Below are positions 53,661 through 62,413 of a stretch of DNA of 64,000 bases, piece by piece. Location of the stretch: assembly GCF_004122095.1 (NCBI RefSeq), contig NZ_SAWZ01000004.1, positions 1 to 64,000 on the forward strand, written 5' to 3'. This stretch comes from Pseudoxanthomonas composti. Its GTDB lineage: Bacteria; Pseudomonadota; Gammaproteobacteria; Xanthomonadales; Xanthomonadaceae. Made by a program: the position numbers and the translations under genes. Under the pieces are notes generated by a model. It made no database searches. It saw only the letters and a program-made list of their open reading frames with translations, and was not told where the DNA came from. The stretch's first letter is position 1, and every line of letters starts with the position of its first letter.

Positions 53661-53759
53661 CCGCAAGATGATGCGTGGCGATGGCCGCTGCTGAAGCTGT
53701 GGGATGCATCTGTGGGTGGTGCTGCCGCGCTTTGGCGAGCACCAGCGCTACCGCAGCGC

Positions 53760-54569
53760 TCAGCCCGGCAGCGCTTCGTAGGCCTGGCGCACCACATCGG
53801 TGCCGTAGGTGCGCTCCAGCCGGCGCACGATGAAGTGGCCCCGCGCCATGGCCTGGAAGTGGCTGATGAACAAGGTATTGAGCGTGGCGCCGCTGAGCGC
53901 GCCCACCAGCGGCACCGCCTGGGTCGCGACTTTTTCGCTGACGGTGATGGAAAAGCGCGCGGCCACGCGCGAGACCAGGGCGATCAGCACCGGCGCGCCA
54001 TGGCTGCTCAGGCCGTGGGCGGCCAGGTGGCGCGCGGCGGCGTTGAGCTGCTGGGCCATGGCCGTGCGCACGGCGAAGTAACCGGACTCGCTGCCGTCAT
54101 CGTTGCTGCGGCGGCCGCCGTGGGCCAGCACTTCCAGGCAGGACAGCGCCGATTCCGGATCGTCCAGGCGCTCGCCTTCGGAGCGGGCGATATCGGCAAT
54201 CGAGCGCAGCATCAGGGTGGTGGTCACCGGCAGCTCCACGGCCAGTCCGGGCAGTCCGAACAGGCCGCCGGCACCGCCGGTCACCGCCACGGCCAGCTGG
54301 TGGCTGCGCGGCGAGGCCAGCTTCTTGCCGTGCTTGCTCAGGGTCAGCAGCGCGGACTTCAGCGACAGCGACAACGCATGGCGGGTGATGCCTTCGATGC
54401 GACGACGCACGAAGCCCGGCAGGCGCTTGCTGACCAGGTGCTCGATCGGCGCGCCGACCGTATTGGCGATCTGCGCGGCCAAGCCTGGATTCTCCAGCAG
54501 CTTGCGCGCGGTGGCCAGGTCGGCCAGGGCGGTGTCGTCCATCACCAGCATGGGCAGTGGTGCGCTCAT
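53760..54569 (-). CDS. EcsC-family protein
   Basis: A 269-residue protein of the EcsC family, whose function is not established. It has long helical stretches and a glycine-rich hydrophobic centre (VAVTGGAGGLFGLPGLAVELPVTTTLMLRSIADIA near residues 90-124) that may associate with membranes, then QAVPLVGALSGATLNTLFISHFQ near 222. AAGGAG sits eight bases before the ATG at 54569. Convergent with the lysR-type gene. Confidence 0.87.
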   Translation of the reverse strand: MSAPLPMLVMDDTALADLATARKLLENPGLAAQIANTVGAPIEHLVSKRLPGFVRRRIEGITRHALSLSLKSALLTLSKHGKKLASPRSHQLAVAVTGGAGGLFGLPGLAVELPVTTTLMLRSIADIARSEGERLDDPESALSCLEVLAHGGRRSNDDGSESGYFAVRTAMAQQLNAAARHLAAHGLSSHGAPVLIALVSRVAARFSITVSEKVATQAVPLVGALSGATLNTLFISHFQAMARGHFIVRRLERTYGTDVVRQAYEALPG

Positions 54570-54798
54570 CGCGATCTCCTTGCCGGCAGGCAGGCGCCGG
54601 ATACGCACGATGCTAAGCCAGGTATCGTGAGCGCAGCCTCAGCGCCAGACACTGCCGCGCCGCTTGGCCACACGCGAGCCAAGCGTTTCGGCCCACGAAG
54701 GGCGTTATACCGGCCGACGCGCCGCGGACACTTTCAGAGCCTCTCGTGCGCATTCACAGGCGCTCGCAATGCGCGCATGGCCGCCACGGGGCGTGCCG

Positions 54799-56796
54799 CT
54801 AGGGCTGGCTCAGGTCCACCGCGCACTTGGCCGCACCATCGCCGGCGACGGACAACTCGCGGATCGGCGGCAGGCCCTGTGCCTTGGCGATGTCCAGCTT
54901 GCCGGCCGGGCATGGAAAGGTCAGCGGCCCGGCGGCCTTGACCGGCGCGAACCGCCAGGAGGTCGGCTCCAGGTCGGCCTGGGTCACCGTGCCCTTGGCC
55001 TTGAGCCACTCGGCCAGGATCTCGCGGCTGCCATCGGGCGCGGCCAGCACGATGTTGCGGCCGTCCAGGCCCGGGAAGTCGCCGCCGCCGCTGGCGCGGT
55101 AGTTGTTGGTGACCACGATGAACGGCTGCGCCGGATCCACCGGCTTGCCCTGGTAGGTCAGCGTGGTGATGCGCTGGCCCTGCGGGCGGGTCACATCGAT
55201 CACGTAGGAGACCCCGCCCTGCAGCTGATCGGCGTTGTAGGCAGTGTGGCGAGTGTTGATCAGTGGCTGCTCGCCGGCCTTGGCCGGATCGATGCGGTTG
55301 TAGCGGCCGGCTGAGGTTTCCAGCCAGGCCTTCACTCCGGCGCCGTCGGTTTTCACCGCGCTGAGGGTGTTGGGATAGAAATACAAATCCGCCGCGCTGC
55401 GCAGGGTGAGCGTGCCGGCGGGTACGTCGGTGTAGTCCTCGCTGCCGCCAAAGCCGGTGCGGAACGGCGCGGCGGCCGACAGCACCGGGATCCCCGCCAG
55501 TTCCGGATGCAGGCGCGGCAGCTCGCGCAGCACGTAGTCGCGCTGGGCCGCGTTGACCACCGCCAGCGCCGTACTGTTGCCTACGTCGACGAAATAGCTG
55601 GAGAAATGCACCTGGCTGCGGCCGATCGGCGTATTGACGTAGGCCTGGGCGGCGGCGTGCGCCTTGGCCACCAGCGGGGCGATGGCAGGATCGGCGGCCA
55701 CGCAGGCGTCCTTGGACGTGCAGATCGGGCGCACTTCGCTATGCGTGCCGTCGGCATCGATGACCCAGCGCCCGTTCCTGCGCAACAGGTGCAGGTCGAT
55801 CACGCCCAGGTCCTTGCCGAAGAAGCCGCCCATCACCGCCGGCTTGCCGCGCACGAAGCCACGCACCGCGTCGGTCTGCGGCAGGTCCTTGTAGCGCGGG
55901 CCGGGGAACTCGGTGTGCGAGTGGCCCAGCAGCAGCACGTCCAGGCCTTCCACGCCGGCCAGGTGCCAGCCGCCGTTTTCCATGTCCGAGGTGTACGGCG
56001 CCGCGCTCAGCCCGCCGTGCAGGATGCCGACCACTAGGTCCGGATGCTGGGCCTGGATCTGCGGCAGGTAGCGCTGCGCGGCCTCGACCACGCCGCTCAC
56101 GGTGACCTTGCCGTCCAGGTTCTGCTTGTCCCAGGCCAGGATCGGCGGCGGGGTGAAGCCGATGATCGCCACCCGCAACGGCACGCGCGCCGGCCTGCCG
56201 TCGGCGCCGGTGATGGCGATGTCCTTGGTGACGATCTCCCAGGGCTTGAACAGCGGCGCCTGGTCGCGCGCGCTGTAGACATTGGACAGCACCATCGGAA
56301 AATCCGGGCCCTTGCAGCGCGCGCTGGCGCCGCCGTCGACGTTCATCGGCGTGCCGGTGACCTGCGACAGGAAGGGCAGGCCGTAGTTGAACTCGTGATT
56401 GCCCGCCGTGGCGCCGTCGTAGCCCATGGCATCGAAGGCCTGGTAGATACCGAGTTTCTCGGCGCACGACACCGGCTGCACCCGGGCCTGGAAATCGGCC
56501 AGCACCGTGCCCTGGATGGTGTCGCCGCTGTCGAACAGGAAGGTGTTGGCGAACTCGGCGCGAGCCTGGCGGATCAGCGTGGCCACGCGCTCATAGCCGA
56601 CCGTGGGGTCTTCCTTCTGCTTGTAGTAGTCGTAGCTGAGGATGTTGGAATGGACGTCGGTGGTCTCCAGGATCGCCACCCGCGCCTGCGCGCCATCGGC
56701 GATGCCGCCGCGCGAGCCCGGGGCGCTGGCGCATCCGGCAAGGGCCACCACGCCGGCCAGGGTGAGCAGGGAAGGACGCAGCGACGGCAGGGACAT
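54799..56796 (-). CDS. cpdB: 2',3'-cyclic-nucleotide phosphodiesterase/3'-nucleotidase lipoprotein
   Basis: A 665-residue exported nucleotidase that would scavenge phosphate and nucleosides from cyclic and 3'-nucleotides. Metal-site motifs of the calcineurin-like domain are clear: LETTDVHSN near 44, FDSGDTIQG near 92, AGNHEFNYG near 134, GILHGG and LLLGHSHTEF near 284. The C-terminal 5'-nucleotidase domain (TNNYRASGGGDFPG near 565) binds the base. The start is a lipoprotein signal with LAGC (Cys21), unlike soluble E. coli CpdB. Confidence 0.9.
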   Translation of the reverse strand: MSLPSLRPSLLTLAGVVALAGCASAPGSRGGIADGAQARVAILETTDVHSNILSYDYYKQKEDPTVGYERVATLIRQARAEFANTFLFDSGDTIQGTVLADFQARVQPVSCAEKLGIYQAFDAMGYDGATAGNHEFNYGLPFLSQVTGTPMNVDGGASARCKGPDFPMVLSNVYSARDQAPLFKPWEIVTKDIAITGADGRPARVPLRVAIIGFTPPPILAWDKQNLDGKVTVSGVVEAAQRYLPQIQAQHPDLVVGILHGGLSAAPYTSDMENGGWHLAGVEGLDVLLLGHSHTEFPGPRYKDLPQTDAVRGFVRGKPAVMGGFFGKDLGVIDLHLLRRNGRWVIDADGTHSEVRPICTSKDACVAADPAIAPLVAKAHAAAQAYVNTPIGRSQVHFSSYFVDVGNSTALAVVNAAQRDYVLRELPRLHPELAGIPVLSAAAPFRTGFGGSEDYTDVPAGTLTLRSAADLYFYPNTLSAVKTDGAGVKAWLETSAGRYNRIDPAKAGEQPLINTRHTAYNADQLQGGVSYVIDVTRPQGQRITTLTYQGKPVDPAQPFIVVTNNYRASGGGDFPGLDGRNIVLAAPDGSREILAEWLKAKGTVTQADLEPTSWRFAPVKAAGPLTFPCPAGKLDIAKAQGLPPIRELSVAGDGAAKCAVDLSQP

Positions 56797-57003
56797 GGCA
56801 CAGCACACAGCACGAAACAGGGGCGCGCACGGTAGCAGATCGGCTTGTCCGGCCGATGTCGTGCCAACCGGACACCGTTGCAGCCCGGGCTGTGCCCGCA
56901 CCCGTCGCAGACGTCGTCAAGGCCCCATACGGCCGCGAACGTGGCCCTGGCGGTGCACGGGGCTTAAGATGCCGCGCGCATCACTTTCCAAGAGGCACTC
57001 GCT

Positions 57004-58209
57004 TTGATCATTCATCCCAAGGTCCGCGGCTTCATCTGCACCACCACGCATCCCACCGGTTGCGAACTGAACGTGCGCGACCAGATCGCCGCCACGCGCG
57101 CGCTGGGCGTGCGCCATGACGGGCCGAAGAAGGTGCTGGTGATCGGGGCCTCCAGCGGCTACGGACTGGCCGCCCGCATCTCCGCCGCCTTCGGTTTCGG
57201 CGCGGACACCCTGGGCGTGTTCTTCGAAAAGCCGGGCAGCGAGAAGAAGGCCGGCACCGCCGGCTGGTACAACGCGGCGGCCTTCGACAAGTTCGCCAAG
57301 GCCGAAGGGCTGTACAGCCGCTCGATCAACGGCGATGCGTTCTCCGACGAGGCGCGCGCCAAGGTCATCGAGCTGATCAAGACCGAGATGGGCGGCCAGG
57401 TCGACCTGGTGGTGTATTCGCTGGCCTCGCCGGTCCGCAAGCTGCCCTCCACCGGCGAGCTCAAGCGCTCGGCGCTCAAGCCGATCGGCGCGCCGTACAC
57501 CTCCAACGCCATCGACACCAACAAGGACCAGGTGATCCAGGCCACGCTGGAGCCGGCCACCGAGCAGGAGATCGAGGACACCATCACCGTGATGGGCGGC
57601 CAGGACTGGCAGCTGTGGATCGATGCGCTGGCCCAGGCCGGCGTGCTGGCGCCGGCGGCCAAGACCGTGGCCTTCAGCTACATCGGCACCGAGATCACCT
57701 GGCCGATCTACTGGCACGGCGCGCTGGGCAAGGCCAAGGCCGACCTGGATGCCACCGCGCGTCGCCTGGACGCGCAGCTGCAGGCCAGCGGCGGCAGCGC
57801 GCATGTCGCCGTGCTCAAGTCGGTGGTGACCCAGGCCAGCGCCGCCATCCCGGTGCTGCCGCTGTACATCGCCATCGTCTTCAAGGTGATGAAGGAACAG
57901 GGCCTGCACGAGGGCACCATCGAACAGCTGGACCGCCTGTTTCGCGAGCGCATGTACCGCGCCGACGGCGCACCAGCCGAGGTCGACGAGGAACACCGCC
58001 TGCGCCTGGACGACTGGGAGCTCAAGCCCGAGGTGCAGGACGCGGCCAAGTCGATCTGGCCCCAGGTCACCACCGAGAACCTGTACCAGCTGACCGACTA
58101 CGCCAGCTACAAGCACGAGTTCCTCAAGCTGTTCGGCTTCGAGCGCGACGACGTGGACTACGACGCCGAGGTGGACGCGGATGTGCGGTTCGATGTGATC
58201 GAGCTGTGA
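57004..58209 (+). CDS. fabV: Trans-2-enoyl-ACP/CoA reductase FabV
   Basis: NADH-dependent enoyl reductase completing fatty-acid elongation; FabV is resistant to triclosan and often serves as the main reductase in xanthomonads. The 401-residue protein shows [17 protein letters not shown] at the start, the cofactor loop [15 protein letters not shown] near 45-59 and the Y-x8-K catalytic motif in [12 protein letters not shown] near 235. The start is TTG (no ATG available; the conserved N-terminus MIIHPKVRG fits). Its stop is followed at once by the GAGGAAC hairpin. Confidence 0.95.
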   Translation: MIIHPKVRGFICTTTHPTGCELNVRDQIAATRALGVRHDGPKKVLVIGASSGYGLAARISAAFGFGADTLGVFFEKPGSEKKAGTAGWYNAAAFDKFAKAEGLYSRSINGDAFSDEARAKVIELIKTEMGGQVDLVVYSLASPVRKLPSTGELKRSALKPIGAPYTSNAIDTNKDQVIQATLEPATEQEIEDTITVMGGQDWQLWIDALAQAGVLAPAAKTVAFSYIGTEITWPIYWHGALGKAKADLDATARRLDAQLQASGGSAHVAVLKSVVTQASAAIPVLPLYIAIVFKVMKEQGLHEGTIEQLDRLFRERMYRADGAPAEVDEEHRLRLDDWELKPEVQDAAKSIWPQVTTENLYQLTDYASYKHEFLKLFGFERDDVDYDAEVDADVRFDVIEL

Positions 58210-58308
58210 GGCTGAGGAACGAGTGGAGAGGAACGAGGAACGAGTAAAGGCAAAGGCGAACCCGCTCTAACTCGTTTCTCGTTCCTCCTCACTCGTTCCT
58301 AGCCCCTC
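58210..58308. repeat. Heptad-repeat hairpin element, GAGGAAC type
   Basis: Left arm 58214-58247 is made of GAGGAAC/GAGTGGA heptads; right arm 58268-58307 is its near complement with a short loop of about 20 bases. It has the same plan as the element at 17.6 kb, but GT is changed to AC in nearly every heptad on both arms. It fills the gap between convergent fabV and the ABC permease and includes the permease stop codon. Confidence 0.75.
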
Positions 58309-59183
58309 TGCATGCCCCAGCGCCGCACCGTCACCCGCTCGATGCCGGCGAACACCACCACTTCCACCAGCAGGCCCAGCACGATCACCATCGCCAGGCC
58401 GGCGAAGACCTTGTCGGTGTAGAGCTCGTTGCGGTTCTGGAAGATGTACCAGCCCAGCCCGCCCTGGCGCGAGGTGGCGCCGAACACCAGTTCGGCGGCG
58501 ATCAGGGTGCGCCAGGCGAAGGCCCAGGCGACCTTGAGGCCGGACAGGATCGCCGGCAGCGCGGCCGGCACCAGCAGCTGGGTCACATAGCGCGGCCCGC
58601 GCAGGCCGATGTTGCGCCCCGCCATGCGCAGCGTGTCCGGCACCGACTGGAAGCCGGCGTAGGTGTTGAGCGCCAGCGGCCACAGCACCGAGTGCACCAG
58701 CACGAACACCAGGCTGGCATTGCCTAGGCCGAACCACAGCAGGGCCAGTGGCAGCAGGGCGATGGCCGGCAGCGGATTGAACATGGCCACCAGCGTGCCC
58801 AGCACGTCGCGGCCCAGGCGGGTGGAGGCGGCCAGGGCGGTCAGCGCGAAGGCGCCGGCCACGCCCAGCAGATAGCCCTGCGCCAGCACCAGCAGCGAGG
58901 TCGCCACCCGGCGCAGCAGTTCACCGGAGACCAGGCCGTCCCAGAAGGCGCGCGCGGTCTGCAGCGCCCCGGGCAGCAGCAGGTCGTTGCCGACCAGCCG
59001 CGCGGTCACCTCCCAGGCGATGGCCAGCACCAGCAGCACCAGCGCGCGCCGTGCACCCTCCGGCAGCGTCCAGCGGCGGGCGCTGGGAGCGGACAGCAGC
59101 GCCGGGTCGATCGGCGTCACCGGCTGCTCGTATTCCGGACGCACCGGCGGCAGGCGTCGCAGCGGGGTGGCCGCGGCGGTCAT
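58299..59183 (-). CDS. ABC transporter permease, taurine/sulfonate/nitrate type
   Basis: A 294-residue inner-membrane permease of the SsuC/TauC/NrtB group, with about six membrane helices after a 40-residue cytosolic tail. The EAA-type coupling loop is DTLRMAGRNIGLRGPRYVTQLLVPAALPAILSGLKVAWAFAWRTLIAAEL near residues 190-240. Its start overlaps the ATPase stop by four bases. The last codons lie in the right arm of the GAGGAAC element. Confidence 0.9.
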   Translation of the reverse strand: MTAAATPLRRLPPVRPEYEQPVTPIDPALLSAPSARRWTLPEGARRALVLLVLAIAWEVTARLVGNDLLLPGALQTARAFWDGLVSGELLRRVATSLLVLAQGYLLGVAGAFALTALAASTRLGRDVLGTLVAMFNPLPAIALLPLALLWFGLGNASLVFVLVHSVLWPLALNTYAGFQSVPDTLRMAGRNIGLRGPRYVTQLLVPAALPAILSGLKVAWAFAWRTLIAAELVFGATSRQGGLGWYIFQNRNELYTDKVFAGLAMVIVLGLLVEVVVFAGIERVTVRRWGMQRG

Positions 59184-60007
59184 GGTGCGGCGCCCGGCTG
59201 TCCGGCGCGCCGCCGGATCGGTGCATCGACCTGCTGGTGTTCGAACAGCAGCTGATGGATGCGCTGGCTGGTCTGCTGGAAGGCCGCGCTGCCGGTGCTG
59301 TCCGCGTCAAAGGCATGGGCATTGAGTTCGGCGCGCACCTGGCCCGGGTGCGGCGACAGCAGCAGCACGCGGCTGCCCACCACCAGCGCCTCCTCGATGG
59401 AGTGGGTGACGAACAGCAGGGTAAAGCGCACCTGTTCCCACAGCGCCAGCAGCTGCGCCTGCATGCGCTGGCGGGTGAGCGCATCGAGCGCGGCGAAGGG
59501 CTCGTCCATCAGCAGGATGCGCGGCTGCATCGCCAGCGCGCGGGCGATGGCCACGCGCTGCTTCATGCCACCGGACAAGGTGTGGGGATAGGCATCGGCG
59601 AAGGCCAGCAGGCCGACCTGGTCGAGCACCTCATCGGCGCGCTCGCGCGCCTGCGCCGCGCCCAGCTTGCGTGCGCTGCGCAGGCCGAACACCACGTTCT
59701 GGCGCACGGTCTTCCACGGCGCCAGCTGATCGAACTCCTGGAACACCACGCCGCGGTCGGGCCCCGGCCCGGCCACGGCCTGGCCGTCCAGCCGGATCTG
59801 CCCCTCGCGCGGGGCGATGAAGCCGGCCACGGCCTTGAGCAGGGTGGACTTGCCGCAGCCGGAAGGCCCCAGCAGCACGAAGCGATCAGCCTCGTGCACA
59901 TCGAAACTCACCCGGTGCGTGGCGCGCACCACGCGGTGCGCATCGGCGTACTCCAGGCTGAGCTTGTCCACCTGCAGCATGGGCGCGGGAAAGGGATGCA
60001 CGGTCAT
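59180..60007 (-). CDS. ABC transporter ATPase, taurine/sulfonate type
   Basis: A 275-residue SsuB/TauB-type ATPase: Walker A LLGPSGCGKSTLLKAVAGF near 46-64, signature LSGGMKQRVAIARAL near 143, Walker B PRILLMDEPFAALDA near 163 and the H-loop FVTHSIEEALV near 197. It is four bases after the binding-protein gene and overlaps the permease. It powers import of a small sulfur or nitrogen compound. Confidence 0.92.
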   Translation of the reverse strand: MTVHPFPAPMLQVDKLSLEYADAHRVVRATHRVSFDVHEADRFVLLGPSGCGKSTLLKAVAGFIAPREGQIRLDGQAVAGPGPDRGVVFQEFDQLAPWKTVRQNVVFGLRSARKLGAAQARERADEVLDQVGLLAFADAYPHTLSGGMKQRVAIARALAMQPRILLMDEPFAALDALTRQRMQAQLLALWEQVRFTLLFVTHSIEEALVVGSRVLLLSPHPGQVRAELNAHAFDADSTGSAAFQQTSQRIHQLLFEHQQVDAPIRRRAGQPGAAP

Positions 60008-60012
60008 GGCCC

Positions 60013-61080
60013 TCAGCTCCCCCCGGCGATCAGCGGATCGTCGAAGAAGTAGTCGCCCACCGCGGTCGGCGCCTGCTTGATCGCCCCGACCTGCTGCATG
60101 AACTTGCCCAGTCCCAAGGTGTTCTCCGGCGCGATCTTGAACTGCACCTGCTCATCGCGCAGGATCTCCAGCACCTGCGCCTTGTCGCTGCCCGGGTTGC
60201 GCTGCACGAAGAGCTCGGCGGCCTCTTCCGGGTGCGCGGTGATGAATCTGGCCGCCTCGTCCAGGCCGGCCAGGAAGGCGTGGTAGACCTTGGGATTGTC
60301 CTGGCGGAACTTGGCCGTGGCATACAGCACCGTGGCCGAGGACGGCCCGCCCAGCACCTGGTAGGAATCCAGGATCACGTGCGCCTTGCGATTGCGCGCC
60401 AACTCCTGTTGCTGGTACGGCGGCGTGGAAAAATGCGCCGTGATTTCGCTGCCGCCGGAGATGATCGCCGCGGCCGCATCCGGGTGCGGCAGGGCCACCT
60501 GCTGCGCATCGAGCTTCAGCGCCTTGTCCTGGCCCCAGCGCTGGGCCGAGGCGTACTCCAGGATGCGCGACTGCACCGACACGCCCACCGCCGGCACCGC
60601 GATGCGGTCCTGCGCGCCCAGGTCGTCGATGCTGCGCACCGTGTCCGAGGTGCTCACCAGTTGGTAGGGGAAGTTGCCCAGCGAGGCCACGCCGCGCACC
60701 TCCTGGCGGCCGCGGGTGCGGTCCCAGATGGTGAACAACGGGCCGGTGCCGGCGCCGGCGATGTCGATGGCCCCGCCCAGCAGCGCGTCGTTGATCGCCG
60801 AGCCGCCGGAGAGCTGGCGGCTCTCCACCTTCAGGTTCAGGCCCTCGGCCTTGGCCTGCTGCTCGATCAGGCCGCGCGCCTCGGCCACGTCCAGTACCAG
60901 GTAGACGATGCCGAACTGCTTGCCGATGCGCAGCGTCTGGGTCTCCTGCCCGCCCGTCGCGCCCTGCCCGGCCTCTTGCCGCTGGCAGCCGCCCAACAGC
61001 GCCGCGCTGCAGGCCAGGGCGGCCAGCAGCAGGGACGGGAGACGCGCGCGGCGTGCATGGCGGGCAGGACGTGGGTTCAT
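60013..61080 (-). CDS. ABC transporter substrate-binding lipoprotein, taurine/sulfonate type
   Basis: A 355-residue binding protein of the SsuA/TauA/NMT1 group. A lipoprotein signal with LLGGC (Cys32) is followed by LRIGKQFGIVYLVLDVAEARGLIEQQAKAEGLNLKVESRQLSGGSAINDALLGGAIDIAGAG, the two-lobe start of this fold (about residues 50-110), and IAVPAVGVSVQSRILEYASAQRWG. Direct adjacency to a TauD-family dioxygenase suggests an organosulfonate ligand, though the residues do not identify it. Confidence 0.9.
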   Translation of the reverse strand: MNPRPARHARRARLPSLLLAALACSAALLGGCQRQEAGQGATGGQETQTLRIGKQFGIVYLVLDVAEARGLIEQQAKAEGLNLKVESRQLSGGSAINDALLGGAIDIAGAGTGPLFTIWDRTRGRQEVRGVASLGNFPYQLVSTSDTVRSIDDLGAQDRIAVPAVGVSVQSRILEYASAQRWGQDKALKLDAQQVALPHPDAAAAIISGGSEITAHFSTPPYQQQELARNRKAHVILDSYQVLGGPSSATVLYATAKFRQDNPKVYHAFLAGLDEAARFITAHPEEAAELFVQRNPGSDKAQVLEILRDEQVQFKIAPENTLGLGKFMQQVGAIKQAPTAVGDYFFDDPLIAGGS

Positions 61081-61211
61081 GAGGTTGGCTCGTGGGGAAG
61101 GTGGAACCGGATCAGGGGCGAGGCAGATGGCGCGTCGACGGGGGCCTGGGCCGGCGGCGCGGGCAGCGGCCTTGGGCCCTGACGCCGCCCAGCGGCCAGC
61201 GCCGGCCGGCG

Positions 61212-62114
61212 TCAGAACGGGACATCGCCTTCGATGGTGGTGCGATAGAGCTTGCGGCGCTGGTGATCGGGAGTACCGGCGGCCAGGTGCATGACCGAGC
61301 GGTTGTCCCAGAACACCATGTCGTGGGGCTCCCAGCGATGGCGGTAGACCAGGCTGGGCAGCGTGCTCAGGGCGAACAGCTCGGCCAGCAGCGCGTCGGA
61401 TTCGTCCTGCGGCAGGCCGACGATGCGCGTGGTGAAGTGCTCGCTGACGAACAGCGCGCGGCGGCCGGTTTCAGGATGGGTGCGCACGATGGGGTGCTCC
61501 ACCGGCACCACCTCGGCGATCTGCTCGGCGCTCAGCGCCGGCCGCCAGGGGTTGCGCTTGCGCAGTTCCTCGTACTTGGCCAGGTAGCTGTGTTCGGCGC
61601 GCCGGCCCTCCACCGCCTTGCGCAGCGCCAGCGGCAGGCGCTCCCAGGCCAGGTGCTGGTTGGCGAACAAGGTGTCCCCGCCCTCGCCCGGCAGCTCCTG
61701 CGCGTGCAGCAGCGAGCCCAGGCTGGGCTTGTCCTTGTAGGACAGGTCCGAATGCCAGTAATGGCCGGCATCGCCCAGGCCGATCGGCTCGCCGTTCTCC
61801 TTGATGTTGGACACCACCAGCACTTCCGGCGTGCCCGGCAGCTGGAACTTGCGCAGCACGTGGATCTGCAGCGGCCCGAAGCGGCGGCTGAAGTCCACCT
61901 GCTGGGCCGGGGTGATGCGCTGGTCGCGGAACACCAGCACGTGGTGCTCCAGGTGGGCGCGATGCAGGCGCGCGAAGCTGGCCGGATCCAGCGGCCGCGC
62001 CAGGTCCAGCCCGAGCACTTCCGCGCCCAGCGGGGCGTCGAACGGCACGATGCGCAGCGGTTGCTGCGGCGGGGCGGCCGGAACGGCGGCCGGGGCGAGC
62101 GATGCGAAGGCCAT
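61212..62114 (-). CDS. TauD/TfdA-family 2-oxoglutarate dioxygenase
   Basis: A 300-residue iron(II)/2-oxoglutarate oxygenase that would release sulfite from taurine or an alkylsulfonate or alkylsulfate. The iron facial triad is GHYWHSDLSY near residue 118 (H-x-D) and the distal histidine in NRSVMHLAAG near 273; the 2-oxoglutarate arginine is in RRKLYRTTIEG near 288. The ATG at 62114 was chosen as the family-sized start; 62147 or 62195 would add 11 or 27 residues. First gene of the string with the ABC transporter. Confidence 0.88.
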   Translation of the reverse strand: MAFASLAPAAVPAAPPQQPLRIVPFDAPLGAEVLGLDLARPLDPASFARLHRAHLEHHVLVFRDQRITPAQQVDFSRRFGPLQIHVLRKFQLPGTPEVLVVSNIKENGEPIGLGDAGHYWHSDLSYKDKPSLGSLLHAQELPGEGGDTLFANQHLAWERLPLALRKAVEGRRAEHSYLAKYEELRKRNPWRPALSAEQIAEVVPVEHPIVRTHPETGRRALFVSEHFTTRIVGLPQDESDALLAELFALSTLPSLVYRHRWEPHDMVFWDNRSVMHLAAGTPDHQRRKLYRTTIEGDVPF

Positions 62115-62413
62115 GGTCGTGGGAAACGTCCAGAGGGGAGGAGCCATCGCTACCGTATTGGCGGCGCGGACGCCTTTGAAATAGCCATCGCGCATGACTC
62201 ATAAACAGATGGAATATTGCGTCGGGCGGTCTGACCGCCGGTGCGCTGGTTGCCGCGCGCGCGGTCAGGATGCGATGGGCTGCATCCAGTTCCGCCGAGG
62301 GCCCGCGACCCGATCCCTGGGGCCAGTGAGAGCCGGACCGTGCTGCGGCGCACGAGGTCGGCGCCGGGCTTGCCATGCACCATGGCGGCCTGCCCCCCCT
62401 CTCAAGTTCCCGC
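62115..62413. other. 299-bp region between tauD-type and GH43-like genes
   Basis: No further gene is supported. The most AT-rich stretch (62185-62225, with CATGACTCATAAACAG and GGAATATTG) lies upstream of the dioxygenase and is a plausible promoter and activator site for the sulfonate operon. Sulfonate genes are usually activated by CysB/Cbl or a similar LysR protein; no gene for one is next to it. No clear hairpin terminator is present. Confidence 0.4.
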
